DNA of 7,518 nt. Source: CAWULT01 sp963923455 (GTDB taxonomy: Bacteria; Acidobacteriota; Vicinamibacteria; Vicinamibacterales; UBA2999). The stretch spans positions 1-7,518 of the forward strand of contig CAWULT010000176.1 of NCBI GenBank assembly GCA_963923455.1, given 5' to 3'. The position numbers were made by a program, and so were the translations under genes. Below are positions 5,891-7,518 of the stretch, in pieces (positions within the stretch are counted from its first letter, which is position 1; each line of letters starts with the position of its first letter). The notes beneath the pieces were generated by a model. It saw nothing but the letters and a program-made list of their open reading frames with translations. It ran no database searches and was not told where the DNA came from.

Positions 5891-6914
5891 CCGCCTCCGG
5901 TGCGGCGTCGGCCTTGCGCGACGGGATGAACTCGCGCCGCTTGAACTTCCAGCCGGCGTCGGTCCTGGCGTAGATGTCCTCGTAGTGCCCACCCACGAAG
6001 ATGCTGCCCGGCTGGCCGCCCTCGCCGATGTCGAGCACCATCAGGTACTCCTTGCCGATGGCGCCGTCCACGGTCGGCTCGATCACGTGGTTGGTGATGT
6101 AGTGCCGCACGTAGTTCGGGCCGTGCGGCTGCGCGAGCGCGAGCTTCGCGAGGTTGTCGCGCCCGGTGGTCAGCGGACGTGAGAACTCGGCGTCGGCCGT
6201 GAAGAGGTCCGCATAGTCGTCACCGTTGTTGGCCGCCGTGTCGAGCGCGTACGGATAGTGCGACACGAGCTGCTGGATCTCGACGTAGTCCTCGGCGGTG
6301 AGCGCGCGCAGGCCGGTCGCGCGCGGCACCGGGGCGGGCGCCGGGGTGCCCGGAGCCGCAGCCGGCGCGGCCGGCGCCTTCAGCGGATCGTTCTGCCTCT
6401 GCTTCGGCGTCGCGCCCCCTTCCGACGCGTAGAACACGCGCGTCTTGAAGCGCCAGCCGTCGGGTGTCTTGACGTAGGTGTCCTCGTAGAAGCCGCCGTG
6501 CGTGAATGTGCCTTTCTGGCCATTGCCGCCGAGGTCCGCGATGATCGCGTACTCGCGCCCGCGCGCGCCTTCCGGCGTCGCCTCGAGCACGATGTTGGTG
6601 ATGTAGTGGCTGACGTAGTTCGGGTTGCGCGGGCCGCCGCGTGCCAGCGCCGCGAGCGTGTCGCGGCCGCGGTAGAGTCGCCCGGCCTGCCCCTGGTTCA
6701 TGCCGACGAACACCCCGTCGGGCGTGAACAGGTCGGCGTAGTCGTAGCCGTTGCGCCCACCGGTGTCGAGGGCGTAGGCGTAGCGGGCGATGAGCTGCTG
6801 GATCTGGACACGGTCCATCGGCGTCAGGGGCAGCATCTCTGCGGACTGCGCAAAGGCGCCGGTCGCGGCGCACGCGAGCGCGCCGAGGACGATCAGGGTG
6901 CGGATGATGCGCAT
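5877..6914 (-). CDS. Exported protein with two tandem SnoaL-like (NTF2-fold) domains
   Basis: The 345-residue product starts with a Sec signal peptide (MRIIRTLIVLGALACAATGAFA, cut after ~22) and then holds two homologous alpha+beta-cone modules: about 30-164 and 205-332. They are joined by a ~40-residue Ala/Pro-rich linker (165-203). Each module has the SnoaL_4-type opening (IQQLIARYAYALD / IQQLVSHYPYALD), a D-Y-A-D-L-F-T segment, Y-V-x-H-Y-I-T-N, and a closing Y-E-D-x-Y...G-W-[RK]-F-K-x-R. Tyr45, Asp50 and His103 in module 1 and Tyr220, Asp225 and His271 in module 2 occupy places where related dehydratases and isomerases carry active-site residues. The family covers polyketide cyclases, dehydratases and many unknowns; the reaction here is not known, and an exported location is unusual for it. 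AGGA (6921-6924) lies 6 nt before the ATG. It follows the paralogous gene by 13 nt, so the two are likely one transcript. Confidence 0.85.
   Translation of the reverse strand: MRIIRTLIVLGALACAATGAFAQSAEMLPLTPMDRVQIQQLIARYAYALDTGGRNGYDYADLFTPDGVFVGMNQGQAGRLYRGRDTLAALARGGPRNPNYVSHYITNIVLEATPEGARGREYAIIADLGGNGQKGTFTHGGFYEDTYVKTPDGWRFKTRVFYASEGGATPKQRQNDPLKAPAAPAAAPGTPAPAPVPRATGLRALTAEDYVEIQQLVSHYPYALDTAANNGDDYADLFTADAEFSRPLTTGRDNLAKLALAQPHGPNYVRHYITNHVIEPTVDGAIGKEYLMVLDIGEGGQPGSIFVGGHYEDIYARTDAGWKFKRREFIPSRKADAAPEAARPR
5919..6302 (-). repeat. SnoaL-like module 2 of the complete protein
   Basis: This codes residues 205-332 of the complete SnoaL-like protein. It opens with LTAEDYVEIQQL and ends with FKRREFIPS. 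It matches the module at 6982-7380 more closely (LSAEDVLDIQEL ... FKRRQFVPS) than module 1 of its own protein. Similarity is visible in DNA too, for example the stretch around 5965-6000 against 7025-7070. Confidence 0.75.
6423..6827 (-). repeat. SnoaL-like module 1 of the complete protein
   Basis: This codes residues 30-164 of the complete SnoaL-like protein. It differs from the other modules by a longer loop after the D-G-V-F segment (GMNQGQAGRLYRGRD) and by ending in FYAS rather than a basic R-R-x-F-x-P-S tail. It keeps His103 in SHYITN. Confidence 0.75.
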
Positions 6915-6927
6915 GTCGGGTCCTCGC

Positions 6928-7518
6928 TCAGCGGGTCCGGGGCGCCGTTGGCTGCCCCACGTTGGTCGTCGGTCCGCCCACGGACGGCACGAACTGCCGG
7001 CGCTTGAAGCGCCAGCCGGCCCGCGTCTTCGTGTAGGTGTCCTCGAAGTGGCCGCCCGTGAAGATGGAACTGGGCTGGTTCTGCTCGCCGATCGTGATCA
7101 CGACGCCGTACACCTTGCCGCGCGCGCCGCCGTCGGCCGTGGGCTCGACCACGAGGTTGGCGGCGAAGTTCCGCACGTACGCGGGGCCCTGGCCCGGCCG
7201 GTGGCCCGAGGCGAACTTCAGCAGGGCCTCGCGGCCCGTGACCGTCGCCTGCGGGCTGGCGAACACGCCGTCCTCGGTGAAGAGGTCGGCGTAGGCCTTG
7301 CCGCCGTCGGACCCGCTGTCGAGCACGTAGCCGTAGCGCGAGACGAGTTCCTGGATGTCGAGCACGTCCTCGGCCGACAGCGACGGTTTGCCGCTGGCCC
7401 TGGCGGCCATTTCCCGAGGCAGGTAGACCGAGCGGTTCAGGAAGCGCCAGCCCTCGGGGGTCTTCGCGTAGACGTCCTCGTAAGTGCCGCCGTTGTTCGG
7501 CAGCGTCACGCGCGCGAA
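6928..7518 (-). CDS. Tandem SnoaL-like (NTF2-fold) protein, C-terminal part (5' end outside window)
   Basis: The last ~196 residues of a paralogue of the downstream gene are present, and the frame is open to the right edge. It begins inside the end of a first module (TYEDVYAKTPEGWRF) and continues through a short linker (PREMAARASGKPS) to a second full module (LSAEDVLDIQEL ... FKRRQFVPS), then a Pro/Thr-rich tail ending PTAPRTR. A GTG at 7509 is internal, not a start, because it falls in the middle of the first module. In the second module the H-Y-I-T-N segment of the paralogue is replaced by N-F-A-A-N (YVRNFAANLVVEP), so the conserved His is Asn. Tyr and Asp of the RYGYVLD opening are kept. 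The downstream paralogue starts 13 nt after this stop. A signal peptide is expected by analogy but cannot be seen. Confidence 0.83.
   Translation of the reverse strand, partial: FARVTLPNNGGTYEDVYAKTPEGWRFLNRSVYLPREMAARASGKPSLSAEDVLDIQELVSRYGYVLDSGSDGGKAYADLFTEDGVFASPQATVTGREALLKFASGHRPGQGPAYVRNFAANLVVEPTADGGARGKVYGVVITIGEQNQPSSIFTGGHFEDTYTKTRAGWRFKRRQFVPSVGGPTTNVGQPTAPRTR
6982..7380 (-). repeat. SnoaL-like module 2 of the partial protein
   Basis: This is the complete C-terminal module of the edge-cut paralogue. It carries the His to Asn change (minus-strand codon near 7168-7170) within YVRNFAANLVVEP. The flanking residues VEPTADGGARGK still line up with IEPTVDGAIGKE of the neighbouring protein's second module. 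Confidence 0.72.
7417..7518 (-). repeat. SnoaL-like module 1 of the partial protein (3' remnant in window)
   Basis: Only the last ~34 residues of this module are in the window: GGTYEDVYAKTPEGWRFLNRSVYLP. They match the closing strands of the other modules (YEDTYVKTPDGWRFKTRVFYAS), which shows that the partial protein also has a double-module design. Confidence 0.65.

Noticed and set aside
4487..5992. 501-codon minus-strand open frame opposite the transglycosylase gene
   Set aside because: Composition is typical of antisense GC-rich reading; the plus strand has a signal peptide and SLT motifs.
6340..6395. Repetitive GC-rich stretch considered as a nucleotide repeat array
   Set aside because: It simply encodes the Ala/Pro-rich linker between the two SnoaL modules; the repeats are irregular.

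Overview
The window is dense, GC-rich bacterial chromosome with short intergenic gaps and strong purine-rich ribosome binding sites. It carries seven genes, the two edge genes being incomplete. The gene content (4-hydroxybenzoate hydroxylase, an ATP/ADP-antiporter-like carrier in a probable free-living organism, a Tat-exported aldo/keto reductase and exported SnoaL-like proteins) and the base composition resemble soil Acidobacteriota such as Vicinamibacteria. That placement is inference from style, because no rRNA or other phylogenetic marker is present. I see no tRNA, rRNA, CRISPR array, IS element, integrase or phage gene.

Layout. On the + strand, positions 3-494 encode the C-terminal half of a LysR-type regulator. 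It is followed after 133 bp by pobA (628-1836), 4-hydroxybenzoate 3-monooxygenase. On the - strand, a Tat-exported aldo/keto reductase (4206-3253) and a 12-TM-type NTP/ADP-antiporter-like carrier (3230-1881) form a two-gene operon with a 22-nt gap. This operon converges on pobA, and two compact GC-rich hairpins fill the junction. A 172-bp divergent region (4207-4378) separates the reductase from a secreted lytic transglycosylase-like protein (+, 4379-5863). That gene converges, across a 13-nt gap with another hairpin, on a - strand pair encoding exported tandem SnoaL-like (NTF2-fold) proteins: one complete (6914-5877) and one cut by the right edge (7518-6928).

How they may work together. The LysR gene and pobA plausibly form an aromatic-acid catabolic unit (4-hydroxybenzoate to protocatechuate), with the regulator encoded in tandem with its target. 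The reductase and carrier are probably co-transcribed, but no shared pathway can be read from the sequence. The two SnoaL genes are clearly paralogues: at least four homologous modules sit in a row, which suggests an internal domain duplication followed by a gene duplication. The most distinctive parts of the window are this exported double-module array, with an apparent active-site His to Asn change in one module, and the exported reductase/nucleotide-carrier-like pair. I do not see a clear new defence or mobile system.
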